DNA from: Ascidia mentula
Lineage: Eukaryota > Chordata > Ascidiacea > Phlebobranchia > Ascidiidae
Length of the DNA: 64,000 nt
Assembly (NCBI GenBank): GCA_947561715.1
Contig: OX387204.1
Coordinates: 13,769,001-13,833,000, forward strand
Direction of reading: 5' to 3'
The position numbers and the translations under genes were made by a program. Under the pieces are notes generated by a model. The model was not told where the DNA came from, did not search any database, and saw only the letters and a program-made list of their open reading frames with translations. Below are positions 13,454 through 25,200 of this stretch, in pieces. Every line of letters begins with the position of its first letter. Within the stretch, counting starts at the first letter, position 1.

Positions 13454-16400
13454 ATGAGGGAACCGCAGTCCATATGTTGTATATTTAAAAGTAATGTAAA
13501 TGTGCTTTCAGAGCAAAGACCGGTACAGAGAGGGGTTTGCTCTCAAGTACGGGAACAGTGGTGGAAGGTAGTAGCTTGGTCAACTTCATGGAGCAGAGGA
13601 GAAAGGCGATGCACACGTGGTGGGAATACGCCGCCAATACCAAGCAGCGCAACACCCCAGCACAACAAAGAGTCAAGGTCACCGTATTTTGGTTTAGTGT
13701 TTATCGTATGGTTTGTTGCATTTCTGCCATTCGTAGCAATTTAATATTGATTAAGACACTGTGGTGCTACCAATAACAGGTGTGTGGACCTTTGTAATGC
13801 CAAATATATAAACGCTGGTTTTCATAATGCAGCATATTCATTTGGAAACCATCATTCGAATGTGCGTAAATTGAAGTTTTAATGAGAAGACATGACGTCA
13901 ATCGAGCTGATCATTCTGCATAACTAGAACAAAATCCTTCGTTGTGTCATGTCAATCATGATGTATGTTAATTTATAATACTAGGTAGTGGAGTCCACCA
14001 CCTGCTCTTTGCCCCAAATACCGGAGCAACGTGACGGAACGGACGTCGACATCAACCACAAAGAAATACTCGGTGATGGACCTCCAAAATTTCCCCCAAT
14101 TTCGCCCATTCATTTGCGCACCCACGTCGGTAAGTCAAGATATTAACGGATTTTTATCAGAAGAATTCCATTATACAACTTGAGGCAAACGTATAGTGTG
14201 TGGCTTAGTTTTAAATTTAAACCAAGGGTCTGGTGTTTTTACGCAAAACTTTCGTCAGATCATTTGCTGAAAACTTCGGAAATTGTGAAGCCCGGAACCT
14301 CCACGATTGTCACCGATGTGGAACTCAATAAAGACAACACGGTTTGTGTTACGTAAAGGGGTCAGGGACACTTGTACAAATCCACTTAAAAAGTTATTAT
14401 TCCCAAAACTAAAACGGAATGGTGATAGGCACACATTTCATTTCAGTTTTCAATTTTTTTATGATATTTATAGAGGAGCAATCTGAATCAAATTACTGTA
14501 ATGAGAAATACAACAGTAGCGCAGAACCTTGGCTTTTCTCTTCAATGCTGATTACGCCTCATGTCACAGGATGTATCAGCAGACGTCAACGTGCAGGCAT
14601 CAATCACAGCTCCACCAGAAACACCGCGATCCGCTGGACCCGTGGTGCAAGTTCCAGTTGCTGACGTAAGTCATTATAACCTTAAGGTTATGACGCAGAC
14701 GACAAGAGAAAAACTAAGGTAATTATTTTGTTTTTGGAGCAGATGGTTGATTACGAAGGACATCCCTTCGCTTCGAATGGTTCAGCGTTTGGCGCACAAC
14801 TAGAGGGCGCTTCTACGGTGGACAGGGCCCAACAAACGGACTTAGTCGGGTGTGATGTGTCGTCTGATCATGTGGCGATATTTGGGAGCACAATCACGTT
14901 GGAAGTGAGTTGTAAATTGAATCGATTTGACTGTTTCGGTTCATACAGTGTCACAGATGTAATGCTCTGGTGATATACCTATATGCAATACGCACAAAAT
15001 TTTTTTTCTGTCGTTTGAGGTGTAGATATCCACGGCAATTTTATGCCATGCCATTTGCATCACTTAACCCAAATATCTAATAAGCGCCGTCAAGCTGTTT
15101 ATGTCAACCGGCGGTTTGGAGGTTAGCCAGCATTCACAACATTTGCATTAAATTTTGACAAAGCTTTTTTTAATTTAATCACGTACAGCTCCTCTTATAT
15201 GCACGGGGCAATGAATTAGCGTACAAGGACAAACTATTTACGCCCTTCCCTGTGTTCGACTAGATGCATAATTTATGACGCTAAGATTGCAAGGGATTTT
15301 GCCGTGCATGCAGGAGCTGCTACGGAAATTGTGGAAAAGCCTTCAGGCGTGCGGCTTGAACAAGGTGGTTGAAGTATTACAACAGCGCTGGTTGATTCGA
15401 GTCGATGTCAATCAAGGTAAATACAGGTTCCATGAAATGTCCTTCGGGCGAACTGGGAACGCTTGTGGATTATGACGCCATCTGTTTCGAAACGTTATTC
15501 CACGTTTGACGTCAAACTGTGACTCAAATTGACTTTTGAAACGTACGGAGAGACGAATAATAACTTATTTAAAATCGTTTGACTTTATCCTCACAGCCGT
15601 GATTAGTTTCTGTGGTATGTTAGCATTTTTTTCCGATTGGATTTGAACCTATTGCTGTGTTTGCGGTTAATACATGACCTATTGCAAAACCAAGGATGAC
15701 AACTATAAGCTGTATTACCCAAATATCTAACCTACGCAACTCAATTAGTGTTTGGTGTTATTTGTAAAGTAATGCGTCATTTACATTTCAGGTCGCGCGG
15801 ACATGTTTCCCAAAATGACGTGGGGAACCCCCTTGCCCCCACAAACCCCCTTCACTTACCCCCCGTACAAAAAAATCGGCCACCTCGCTGTTATGGGGTC
15901 AACAATGAGCATCGAATCAAAAAACCTCGGTTTCGCCCCAACGGAAATCACACCTCGAACCGCGCGCGTCGGAGACAATGGGAGCATTGTGACGTCACGC
16001 AGTTTACCAGTGGAGGGATCACCCCCGGCGAGATTTCTGGTAATTAATTTGTTTTTCTACATACGATGATGTATCTGTGCCAATGTAAATGCCGAAATAA
16101 CACGTCTACCAAGGTTGTTTGTGTTATGCCCAAAAATACCATGTGGACTTGGAAAAATTGTTTCAATTTTTGCTTGGTTTATAATTTCAAAACTAATCTT
16201 TTAGCCCAGTGCACTTCGCGACAGACTGAAGACCCGTTCAGCCAAGTCCCGTGGTTATACTTCCATATCACTGGATGGCGCACCCGTGACGTCATTTCCA
16301 ACACGTGATTCGTGGAAGCTGCGCACAGACACCGTGCGGCGGAAAGGAGGTTGTTGACATTCGTGAACTGTATTCAGTTTTTGATCGTTTGTTTGTTTGG

Positions 16401-19400
16401 GCGCTCAATGATTCTAATTACGCAATCAAAATATTTTTTTACGTACCTTGATAGCTACAATTTCCATCCATGTCACGGTCGATGACGTCACTCTTCCTTC
16501 CCAACCTTCAGTGACGTGGGGTTCTAGTTTACACGTGACGGGTCAGCAGATCAGAGAAAGGGTAGCCAGAGTGTTCTTCAGTCACGTCGTCCACGAGTCA
16601 CGTGTCTTGTGCAAAGCGATCGACAGGCAAGAAGTTTGTATCGTTGGTTAAAGCTTTAAATAAATAATAGGTATACGGGATGATTTTGAGTGTGTTTTTT
16701 GGGAATAAGGTGATAATTAATCGGGCAACGCAGATGGTCATGTTAAAGAGGAGTCGCTCCATTATACGAGGGTCCTTCGTACTCAGCGTACTCATTTTCA
16801 CTGTTTGCTCCACACTTAATTCCACGAATTACGAAAATATTGCAATGTACTGACATTAATCGATGACCATATGGTTCTAGAATCGAGAAAATCCGCGGCC
16901 TAGTTGTGGAGCACGCCCTCAAGCGGATCGGCGGGGGCGGAAATGGCATGGATATCACAAACTCTCAGCTTGTGTTCCAATGTCGTTGTCTTCATCCGGA
17001 AACTGTGGAACAAATATGGCTCCTGTATCAGGTAGAGTTAGCACTGTTAACTGGAGGTATCCAAGTTCCTTAAATGCAAGTACGCGATGCAGAGTGGACA
17101 ACTTCGCGAGAATATCCAGGCTGGCTTGGTGACGAAGCGTGCACGCCAGACCTGCGCAGTTGAATTTCTCCAAGTGAGGACTTTCATAACAGAAGAAGAG
17201 TACAGACGGGCTTTGGGATTGTTGAGGAGAAAACCGATGCCAAACACCAAGACAGGTAAGACATGTTCGACGTAGAACGAAATTATTACAACATGCCGGC
17301 GAACATTTTCCTTGCCAACTCTATCGATTTTGAGTGGCAATCAGCAGTAAATTGGTATTTTGGAACAGTTTGGCATTAATCGATCTTCTTGTCAGGTCAT
17401 TTCTATATACATCATCTGTAATTATGCTAATGGTACCCAAAAAATCAATCAGTTATTTTTGACTGTTACAACAAATTTATACGTTTTGGGTTTCCGTTTA
17501 TTTTAGGAAGGCTTTACGTCACAACAGGGACTGGTGCCGCAGTGGGCAGCACTGGGGGTTTGGTTCAAGCCCAAAATAGAGCTCTGCTTTCTGTGACCAG
17601 ATATCTGAAATTGCCTGCACCGACACAAAATATCCAGGTACAGTTAACTTATAAACTTAAGGTTTACAACAGAGATCGGCTACCCCTGGCACGCGGGGTG
17701 ATCGTTCGTGGCTCGTCAAGTGGTTTACAAGTGCAACGCGTTTAAACGGTTACCGTCCCCTTGGTTTATATTGTATAACGTGCCATAACGTGCGTTCCAT
17801 AATCGGTATGCCATCAGGTTGCACCACCGAACCCACCGGCCGCTTCTTTGGCTGCAAATGATACGCCTTCTCCTACAAAGACAACGGTCACGAACAGAAA
17901 CAAACCAAGACCCTCCGGAAACCTATTGCATAAGGTGTGAGAAAATAAAAATTTCTATCTATTTACAACAAACGATAATGTGAAGTCCATACAACAGCGT
18001 CTGTTATGAATAGGTGCTTGGCAAAGAGTTAGAGTCATTGCGACAACGTCTTCGAATGTGCGAGGATGAGTGGTGTGAATTTGCAGCCAATCACATGGCC
18101 GTCATGCTCCGCTGCGCAAGCAACGTCATGCGTCGACGAATTGTGGGCGCCACCACGCGGACGCAACAGACACCTCGCTGTACTACTGTCAGGTAGTTAA
18201 TGTGTTTTGATATAGGGGAAAGTAATCCTGTGCCTTATTAAATTCATTACATAAAACATATTTATTTACATTCGAAAATATTTAAATATCCGTTTTTTGA
18301 ATGGTATATGGCACTAAAATATAAGTTGTACGAATATTTTAATGCACATTGCAGACATTAGTGCACACTTTTTCGGACTGTAAGGACTCATTAATGAAAC
18401 TGGAGACTGTATCTCTGGATCTTACAAGTCGAAACAGTGTGTACAACTGTATGCAGTTGTGTGCATCATTTTGTCCCCTCATTCATTCATTCATTGGTTT
18501 ATTTTTGCCCAAACTATTTCAGCAATAAAAAGATGGGGAATGCGAGAGTATGGGCAGGGGGACGCTGGATTAACCTTCAGGTTTTCGGTGCCAAGCGTCA
18601 CCCTTGGTCTAATTACATATATTGTATATGTAATTAGACCAAGGGCAGGGGGACGCTGGATTAACCTTCAGGCTTTCGGTGCCAAGCGTCACCCTTTGTC
18701 TAATTACTTAACAGCACAAGAAGAAAAATGAAAACGAAAACATAAAGATAAAGATGAACAAGTCCCTCATAATTTAAATACAAGCTAATATTTGCATCAG
18801 CGTAAAGGATTAAGAATGAAATACTTTACTGGATCAAACCTTTGCAAGTTTTTTTATCAGTTTGCTTGGATCGCTATGCAAAGCCATCAAAGCGACTCAG
18901 ATCCAAAAGAACCCATCCCCAAGACCTCAGCCCTCTATACCAAGCAGCACCCACCAGCTCCCCCATGGGGGGATTGCCCTTCTTCCCAGTGACGTAACCT
19001 TTTCACACGTTGATCTCGTGACGACAGTGGACGACGACGATGACGTCATAAAAGCAAGAAAGCAGGAGGAAAAAGATTTTGTTTATAATTACCGGCATTT
19101 TGCGGAGTTAATTTTAGAGTTAGGAGCTTGCCGTTCTACACTGCAGGATCGAATCGTTTCTCGACTTACGACAAACCCGACTGTGGCCCCATCGAAGCAT
19201 TTGTACTTGGCAAAGGTAAGTATGACGTCATTCGGTGCGGCAGGGTTATTAGCATTTCATGTTATTCTACACACTGTTCGTCGAAGGGTTTCTATAGCGT
19301 TTTAACAGAATTTTGCTTTCGTCTGTGAATCTAATATGAATGGAAATATTCCCTTCACAAAACGCTCAGTCATGGTTTGTGACGTAGGACGTGTACAACC

Positions 19401-19919
19401 TTATGGAGAGATGGAGGCACATGTTAGCTCGCGACTTTGCCTTTGGTCAAGATGAGGTTGTTCAACGCTTTTCAAAACGAATCATGACAGACGAAACGGT
19501 AACAGCAACATTTTCCAGTGATCTTTTGGAACAGTTTCCAGGAATAGTCGCATTGCTTCCCACAATGTTTCACATTTCCGAACAAATACTCTCCAAAGTT
19601 AAGGATTTAATTCCAAAAACGGGTGAGCGTAAATTATGGCGATTAAAATGGCCTCACAATTTTGCTATTCTTTTTTTAAAACACAAATTTTGAATTATTT
19701 GCCCCAAAGTCGACAATTTGTTGTATAATGCAAATTAGCTTGTCACTTTAGTTGCAGTTTAACTACAGTAACTGTCTCATCACTAGGCCATTATTGATTG
19801 GTTTACCATTCAATTTATTATTTTTAGAGCCACCATCATCAAATCGTATTTACACGTCTGTCACCAAACCACGCGGTCCAACTAATGCTCGTCATCTATC
19901 TATATGGCTTAGCGCTTGA
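13454..19919 (+). CDS. Large 18-exon gene, intracellular protein of unknown family
   Basis: Exons: 13454-13567, 13985-14129, 14259-14341, 14570-14665, 14743-14904, 15314-15416, 15792-16039, 16205-16349, 16455-16633, 16888-17031, 17093-17255, 17507-17637, 17818-17934, 18014-18187 or 18192, 18355-18440, 18861-19215, 19388-19622, 19828-19919. Reading phase carries across all junctions but one, predicting about 920 residues. The stop is at 19917. The start at 13454 is the first in-frame ATG of exon 1; an upstream exon is possible because an acceptor-like site ends at 13511. No signal peptide or membrane span is visible. The N-terminal half is Pro/Thr/Ser-rich. The middle has a compact segment with the pattern LVFQCRC..ETVEQIWLLYQ.GQL and, later, EEEYRRALGLL. 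The C-terminal third is helical with a DDDDD run. The exon 14 to 15 junction is out of phase if the better donor (AG|GTAGTT) is used and in phase only with a weak one. I do not recognise the family. Confidence 0.75.
18552..18707. repeat. Tandem foldback repeat with 21-bp palindrome
   Basis: Two 65-bp copies (18552-18616 and 18643-18707) differ at only two positions. Between and overlapping them is an inverted repeat with 21-bp arms (18601-18621 and 18625-18645) around the loop ttg. Read another way, 18630-18707 is an 80-bp foldback element: its left end, gtaattagaccaaggg, is matched in reverse complement by its right end. The neighbour at 18552 would then be a copy that lost its left end. It lies inside an intron (18441-18860), so it is probably a miniature inverted-repeat element. 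Confidence 0.85.
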
Positions 19920-20359
19920 AAGCAACCTCGGATTTTTTCTAGTTTACAAATAACGGCAGCTATGTATAGTTTGCCTGCCTATCTTGATGCTTACTTGCAT
20001 GTTCTGCCAGAACACACCACACGGCCAGAGTAGATTTCCAAATTTATTAATATTTTTTTGTATTTCATTTCTTGCTTTGCCTATGGTGCCAACATTTTTG
20101 CTATGCCAAACAGTTATACAGCCACAAAGTCAATGTGTCAAATTGAAAAGCCAAATTTATTATATCGTTTCTAATATCTACTTGTTATATACTACTCACG
20201 TTGCACTGTAATGTAATATTTTGCGGTTTAAACAATACAAACAAAGCAGCTGCAAAAAAAGCAAGTTGGCTTACGCAGTCAACACCGACCATTTTTAACA
20301 CAGCAAAAAGTCACTAATGCACAAAGTTCATTCTGTTTCTTAATACACGCAATCCGCTG
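19920..20359. other. 3' flank and intergenic DNA
   Basis: AT-rich DNA between the end of the 18-exon gene and a decayed gene copy. It contains short chance frames only. Confidence 0.4.
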
Positions 20360-20720
20360 ATGAATACTCCGTGAATTTATATTTCCCAATATCCTCAACG
20401 TACGAACCCTACCCCACAGAAGCATAGAAAAGGCTTGAGGTGGAAACCTCTTATATTGCAGTCGCCCCCTTTCGTCTCACCAGAAATCAATACTTGTAGG
20501 AAAACTTGATCCTCAAAATGTCCATATGTTTTTTGTTGGCGTGGTGTGAGTGGCTTTGATGTCGCTATTAGTATCCTCAATAAGTTCGTAAAGGCATTTT
20601 TTCGCCGCCTGAATCACAACTACTGGGTCCTGTCTGTGCTATTATCTGCGCCTGCAGCTTGTCACATGTCGACAATTTAAATTCCCATACAAGCTTGCAT
20701 AAGGTATGAAAAGGCATTGT
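20360..20720 (-). pseudogene. Decayed tandem copy of the secreted gene at 21099-21638
   Basis: The stretch aligns by eye along its length to the neighbouring intact gene in the same orientation, for example ggcgtggtgtgag...ggctttgat and cgccgcctgaatcacaac. It has a deletion of roughly 55 bases in the part for the C-terminal half. An extra T in cattttttcgccgcc shifts the frame. The region for the signal peptide is eroded and no start is left. Other differences are scattered, so the duplication is not very recent. It is unlikely to make the protein. Confidence 0.8.
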
Positions 20721-21082
20721 ACCAAATGTTGCGGTTACGCAACACCTAAAGGGTTATAAAATACAGTATTTATGATAATAAATATATAGTCACGTGACTT
20801 GACAGAAATCGGTCCGAGCGAGAAATTGCTTATTACCATTTTACCAAAACAACCATAAATTACCAAACATATCACTTTTTAAAGTATATTTGTGCTTGTG
20901 TAAATTCATTCCGAAGGCAAGTGGGCCAAAACAATCACACGTTTCAGCGATCAACACAGCAAAAGTTCATTTAAAGAATCCAATTATTTAACACACATGC
21001 ATAGCGTTCAACCAAACGTTTGCGTCAGCATTTGAAAATGGGGGCAATAAGCATTACAGCTTTCGGTACACAATGTAACTTG

Positions 21083-21088
21083 TTTATT
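21083..21088 (-). other. Polyadenylation signal
   Basis: On the minus strand this reads AATAAA, 11 bases past the stop codon of the secreted single-exon gene. Confidence 0.5.
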
Positions 21089-21098
21089 ATTAGAAGAA

Positions 21099-21638
21099 TT
21101 AGTATTTGTCGCAATTCGCCGAGGAGTATTGTGTGCACTCGTCATTGCCAGTCTCCTCAACGAACGAACCTTCGGCAAAGCCACAACCAACTATCAGATT
21201 GTGAAGGTTGCAGTAATTTGTCCCGAAATCTAGAACAGCGTAGAAAACTTTCGACGTGGAGAAAGCTTCTATTTTGCAACCGGCATTCCCAGCCTTTTCA
21301 AAAACCTGCACATCTCCCAGCCGCAAATCTTGTTGATGGGACTTGACCGGGTAAAACTTCATCCACAAATTGTCCACGAACTTACTCTTAGGCGTGGTGT
21401 GAGTTGCCTTGATTTCATTATCAGTATCCTCGGTCAATTTGTAAAGGCATTTTTCGCCGCCAGAATCACAGCCACCAGGTCCTGTCCATGCTTTTATCTG
21501 CGCTATCAGCTTATCGTGTACGTTTTCACATGTCAACGATTTAAATGTCCATTCCAGCTTGCATGAAGCATGAAAAGGGTACGATTGTGTCAGGGTTGCA
21601 AGAGCAACAATCACCGCGGTTACATATAAATATTTCAT
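21099..21638 (-). CDS. Secreted cysteine-rich protein, GTNYCNLHNL family
   Basis: An intact single-exon frame of 179 residues. The first 20 residues are a clear signal peptide (MKYLYVTAVIVALATLTQSY). The mature protein has nine cysteines, among them a GGCDSGGEKCLYKL segment, the motif FGTNYCNLHNL and the C-terminal CTQYSSANCDKY. I know this arrangement only from unnamed secreted proteins predicted in fish, lancelets and molluscs, so this is a conserved family without an assigned function. The odd cysteine count leaves one residue free or available for dimerisation. No membrane anchor or GPI signal is present. A decayed copy lies just downstream, so the locus arose by tandem duplication. A large SEA/EGF gene lies upstream on the same strand, with no sign of shared transcription. 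Confidence 0.85.
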   Translation of the reverse strand: MKYLYVTAVIVALATLTQSYPFHASCKLEWTFKSLTCENVHDKLIAQIKAWTGPGGCDSGGEKCLYKLTEDTDNEIKATHTTPKSKFVDNLWMKFYPVKSHQQDLRLGDVQVFEKAGNAGCKIEAFSTSKVFYAVLDFGTNYCNLHNLIVGCGFAEGSFVEETGNDECTQYSSANCDKY

Positions 21639-22260
21639 TGCACCTTTCTGATAAACAAGAGATTTTGGGTTGAAGTTGTAAAAGCTTGTTTTTTTTATTA
21701 AAAGACACTTGAATACATATTAGTGCTACGTACGTTCTACAATAAACAGCAATTACAATGTAAGTGTATCACAATCTATCACTCCAATACTGCTCTGCTT
21801 GGGTAATGGTGTACTTCCGCTTGAATACCATGATGGAACTATCTGTCTTAGTACAGTATACCTGTTTTAGCTTTGCAACACCACACATTCATTGGTTTTT
21901 GAATACCCACTTAATGTTTACCATGACTTCTTTTTATCAGACCCTGTCTCGTCAAGTAAAGTGACTACATTCCAACACTACACTGCAAACGAGGCAACAG
22001 CACGCAGGCTTGCTTTGTAAACATCGCACGTTTGAGTCATTGCGGCGCGGCGCGTGACCAGATCACGTGACTTGTCTGGCTTCACGCATCGTTTCCGGCA
22101 ATTACTTATGCGTGAAAGTTGTCATTTCCAAAAGATTGCATTACAAAACCCGCTACTTTCTAAGTGTATTTGTGCTCATCTATTAAAATGCATTTACAAA
22201 ACAATACAGCACCAAGTGGAACTACATAAAAACAATTGATTTAACAGCTACACAGAAATG

Positions 22261-25200
22261 TTACAAGTTTAATTCGATACCTGCTACAATTAAGTCGCCG
22301 ACAATTCGATTAATCCCGAATGTGGTGTAATCTCCTGTTGAGGAAATTAAGGATAGTATGAGGGACCGGACGGGGGAACTTAAATCATCGAGCACAAGCA
22401 AAAGGTCAGATATGGTTTCAAGCGTGAAGTTACGAGAAGCCAACAGGAAGGTGGCGGCAAGTTTTAAATCACGGGAAAGAGTTCTAAAAGCCGGTGGTTG
22501 GTTGTTGCTAGGTGTGGTAAAATCTGTTATGTCACCCAGCTGATAAAATGTCGGAGACACGTTTGCAGGTAAAAATGATTTCATTATAACCTGATTGGAT
22601 TGAGATGTGCTTGAAACTATCTGTTTTGTGGTGGGCCACAACAAGGAGATATTAGCGATTATTTTCATGCTTATATCAAATGGGAAACCTGCGTACGACA
22701 AACTGGAAGTGTCGCCGTTGGTAAAAACTTCAAAAATGTCTTCCAAGGCATCAAAGTTATTAATTTCTTCCTCAAATTCATCAAGGTACGTGACAGTGTG
22801 ATATATTATTATTTCTTCACACTTTATGACCCGGGCCTTAGGAAGTATTGCATCCAACGTAACTTGGTATGTTTGTTGCTTACGAACATCGTACGGAGAG
22901 GAAAACAAGATTTCGAAAGGCTGTTGGTCGTTTAGAGCTTTGGAAAAACCTTCTATTAAGTTTGTGGAGGTGAGGTCGGTTATTGCAAACACACGTTCGA
23001 GCAAACCAGAGCAACTGGAATCTTCGGTTGAGATAATTGATTCGATTGATCGAATAAGTTCAATGTCATTTTGCGTGAACGTGGTAAGCCCGGCAGTCAT
23101 CAGAATCCCGGCACAGAGGTCACTTGCTGTTGGAAAATTGATGTTCACCTCGTGCTCAGCTGTTAACAGGCCTGCTTCGGAAGAGTCATTTTGTAGGTTG
23201 AGAACTCTCACAGTTAACAAAGATTGTTTACAGTCTCCAGAGCAACTGTTGTTGGAATATGATATTTGGGAGCAATTATTACCTTGAATAATACCAGAAA
23301 TAGAGTTGGAGTAAGCTCTCGTTAACTCTGATTCAATGAAAGTAGTTAGCAAGTGTCGATTTGCATTGCTTACGTTTTCCACAAATTTGTACAAGTCAGT
23401 CAGCACAACGTAGCCAGAAAATCTTACACTTGCTTTATCCGTCCAAGGTGTAGGGTTCATCAACGTCACGAGCTGATCACTTTGTGCGGAGATTTTGTCC
23501 ACCTTGACTCCAAGCACTTTGGGATAAACTTGCGAGTATGCTTTGAACAAGTCCCGTTTTACTTTAGCGACAAACTCGTCACTTGCACACCAACTGTCCT
23601 TTGCATAGAGTTCACGCAGTCTCTCATTTACTCGAACACCGGCTGTAATACACCTTGCTTCATTTTCGTATTCATTTCGGCCGAAAATACCAACTTCGAG
23701 ATCACTTCTATTTCTGTATTTCAACATGGACTCAATCCAGCCCCCAGCAACGGTATACAATGTCTCAGGATAGTTATCAAACAACATGAATTCATCAATG
23801 AAGGCGTTAGCTGACTCAACGAAAGTCTTGTTTAGGGTTGCAGCGTCAATTTCGTGTGCGCCCTTCCCAATCATGGTTACTACGTGTTCCGCGTAGATAC
23901 TGCCTTGCAGAAAGGAGATAACAGTCACTGACGCATTGATTCGAGGTCCAAGAGTATAGAGACTGGCAAGCTTCGTGGCCACAGCCTCCGAGAGCATTTG
24001 GAAGATGTCGCTTGATGCGTTGCCCAACTGTGGCTGATAGTTCAACGAGGAGTTAAGTCTGATCAGTCCGTAGAAGTTGGACGTTTCTGCAATGTAGTAA
24101 AGCGCAAATATGTAAAATGTTAATAATGTTCAAACGGGCAAATCCACAGACTGACCGATGCATTGCTTGCCATTCCCGGTGAAACCGTCCATGCATTCAC
24201 ATTCCACTCCTCCTTGGCTGTTGACGCACGTTGCGTTGGCATGACAACCGGCAGTGCCCTCGTCACACTCGTCCACGTCAAGACACAAAAAACCGTTTCC
24301 GGCAAACCCGTCCTCGCACTCGCATTCGTAATCTCCCTAATTGAACATGTTTGAAAGCAAAGTTATGATAAGGTACGAATTGTACAGCATTTAAAACTTT
24401 TTGCTAATAAGAATAAACAATGTACACTTATACCGTTCACAAATGATGAAATTTGGTAAAACATAAAGAAAATACTGCATGTGTGTAGATCTAAACCCCA
24501 ACCGCACAAAACAATCTGGCGATCACCATATTTTTAATAATCATAGTACAGACAATTAGCACTTGATAAAAACTAGATCAGCCTGGTAAAATTCAAGGTA
24601 CTTCTTGTCTATTTCGTATTATAAATAGAACATAAGTTTCGCTCGTCCTTGTTGTGCTAACCTTGATATAAAAATTAATTTGCTTTTGACTCACCTCTTC
24701 GTTCTCGCATTCAGCAAATATGTCACATGCATTCGTGTCCGTCTCACATTCGTCAATATCTTCACATTCAAACCCATCGCCCTCAAATCCTTTATTGCAC
24801 TGACAGCTGTAGAACGAGCCATTAAATGCACACCAAGCATCTTCTCCGCATTCTTTTACACCACTCGATGCCATAATCTCGCCCGTTTCTGGGTGACAAA
24901 GAATCTTCAGTGGTTTAATGTATTGCAACATAATGACGTTTTGTAGTTCGGTACTAAACATATTTCTTTTTGTAGTATTAACGCCGTTCTTGTACAGATC
25001 CATAAAAGTCGCTACGTCAAAGGTTGACAGGTTCCTTCCCTTCACTGCTACAAAATGTCTCAAAGATATAAGGGTTACATTGGCTTCAACTGAGAGTTTA
25101 ACGTCGGTCACTTCAATATCCACGTTTTTAAAGTCAGAAACATTTTTCAGCAGTGGAAGCGAAAGAGGCACTTGGTAAATTGATTGCAAAACTTTTTCTA

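Noticed and set aside
13512..13567. Reading exon 1 of the 18-exon gene as SKDRYREGFALKYG
   Set aside because: That frame meets a stop at the next junction. The overlapping frame ending WWK joins exon 2 in phase.
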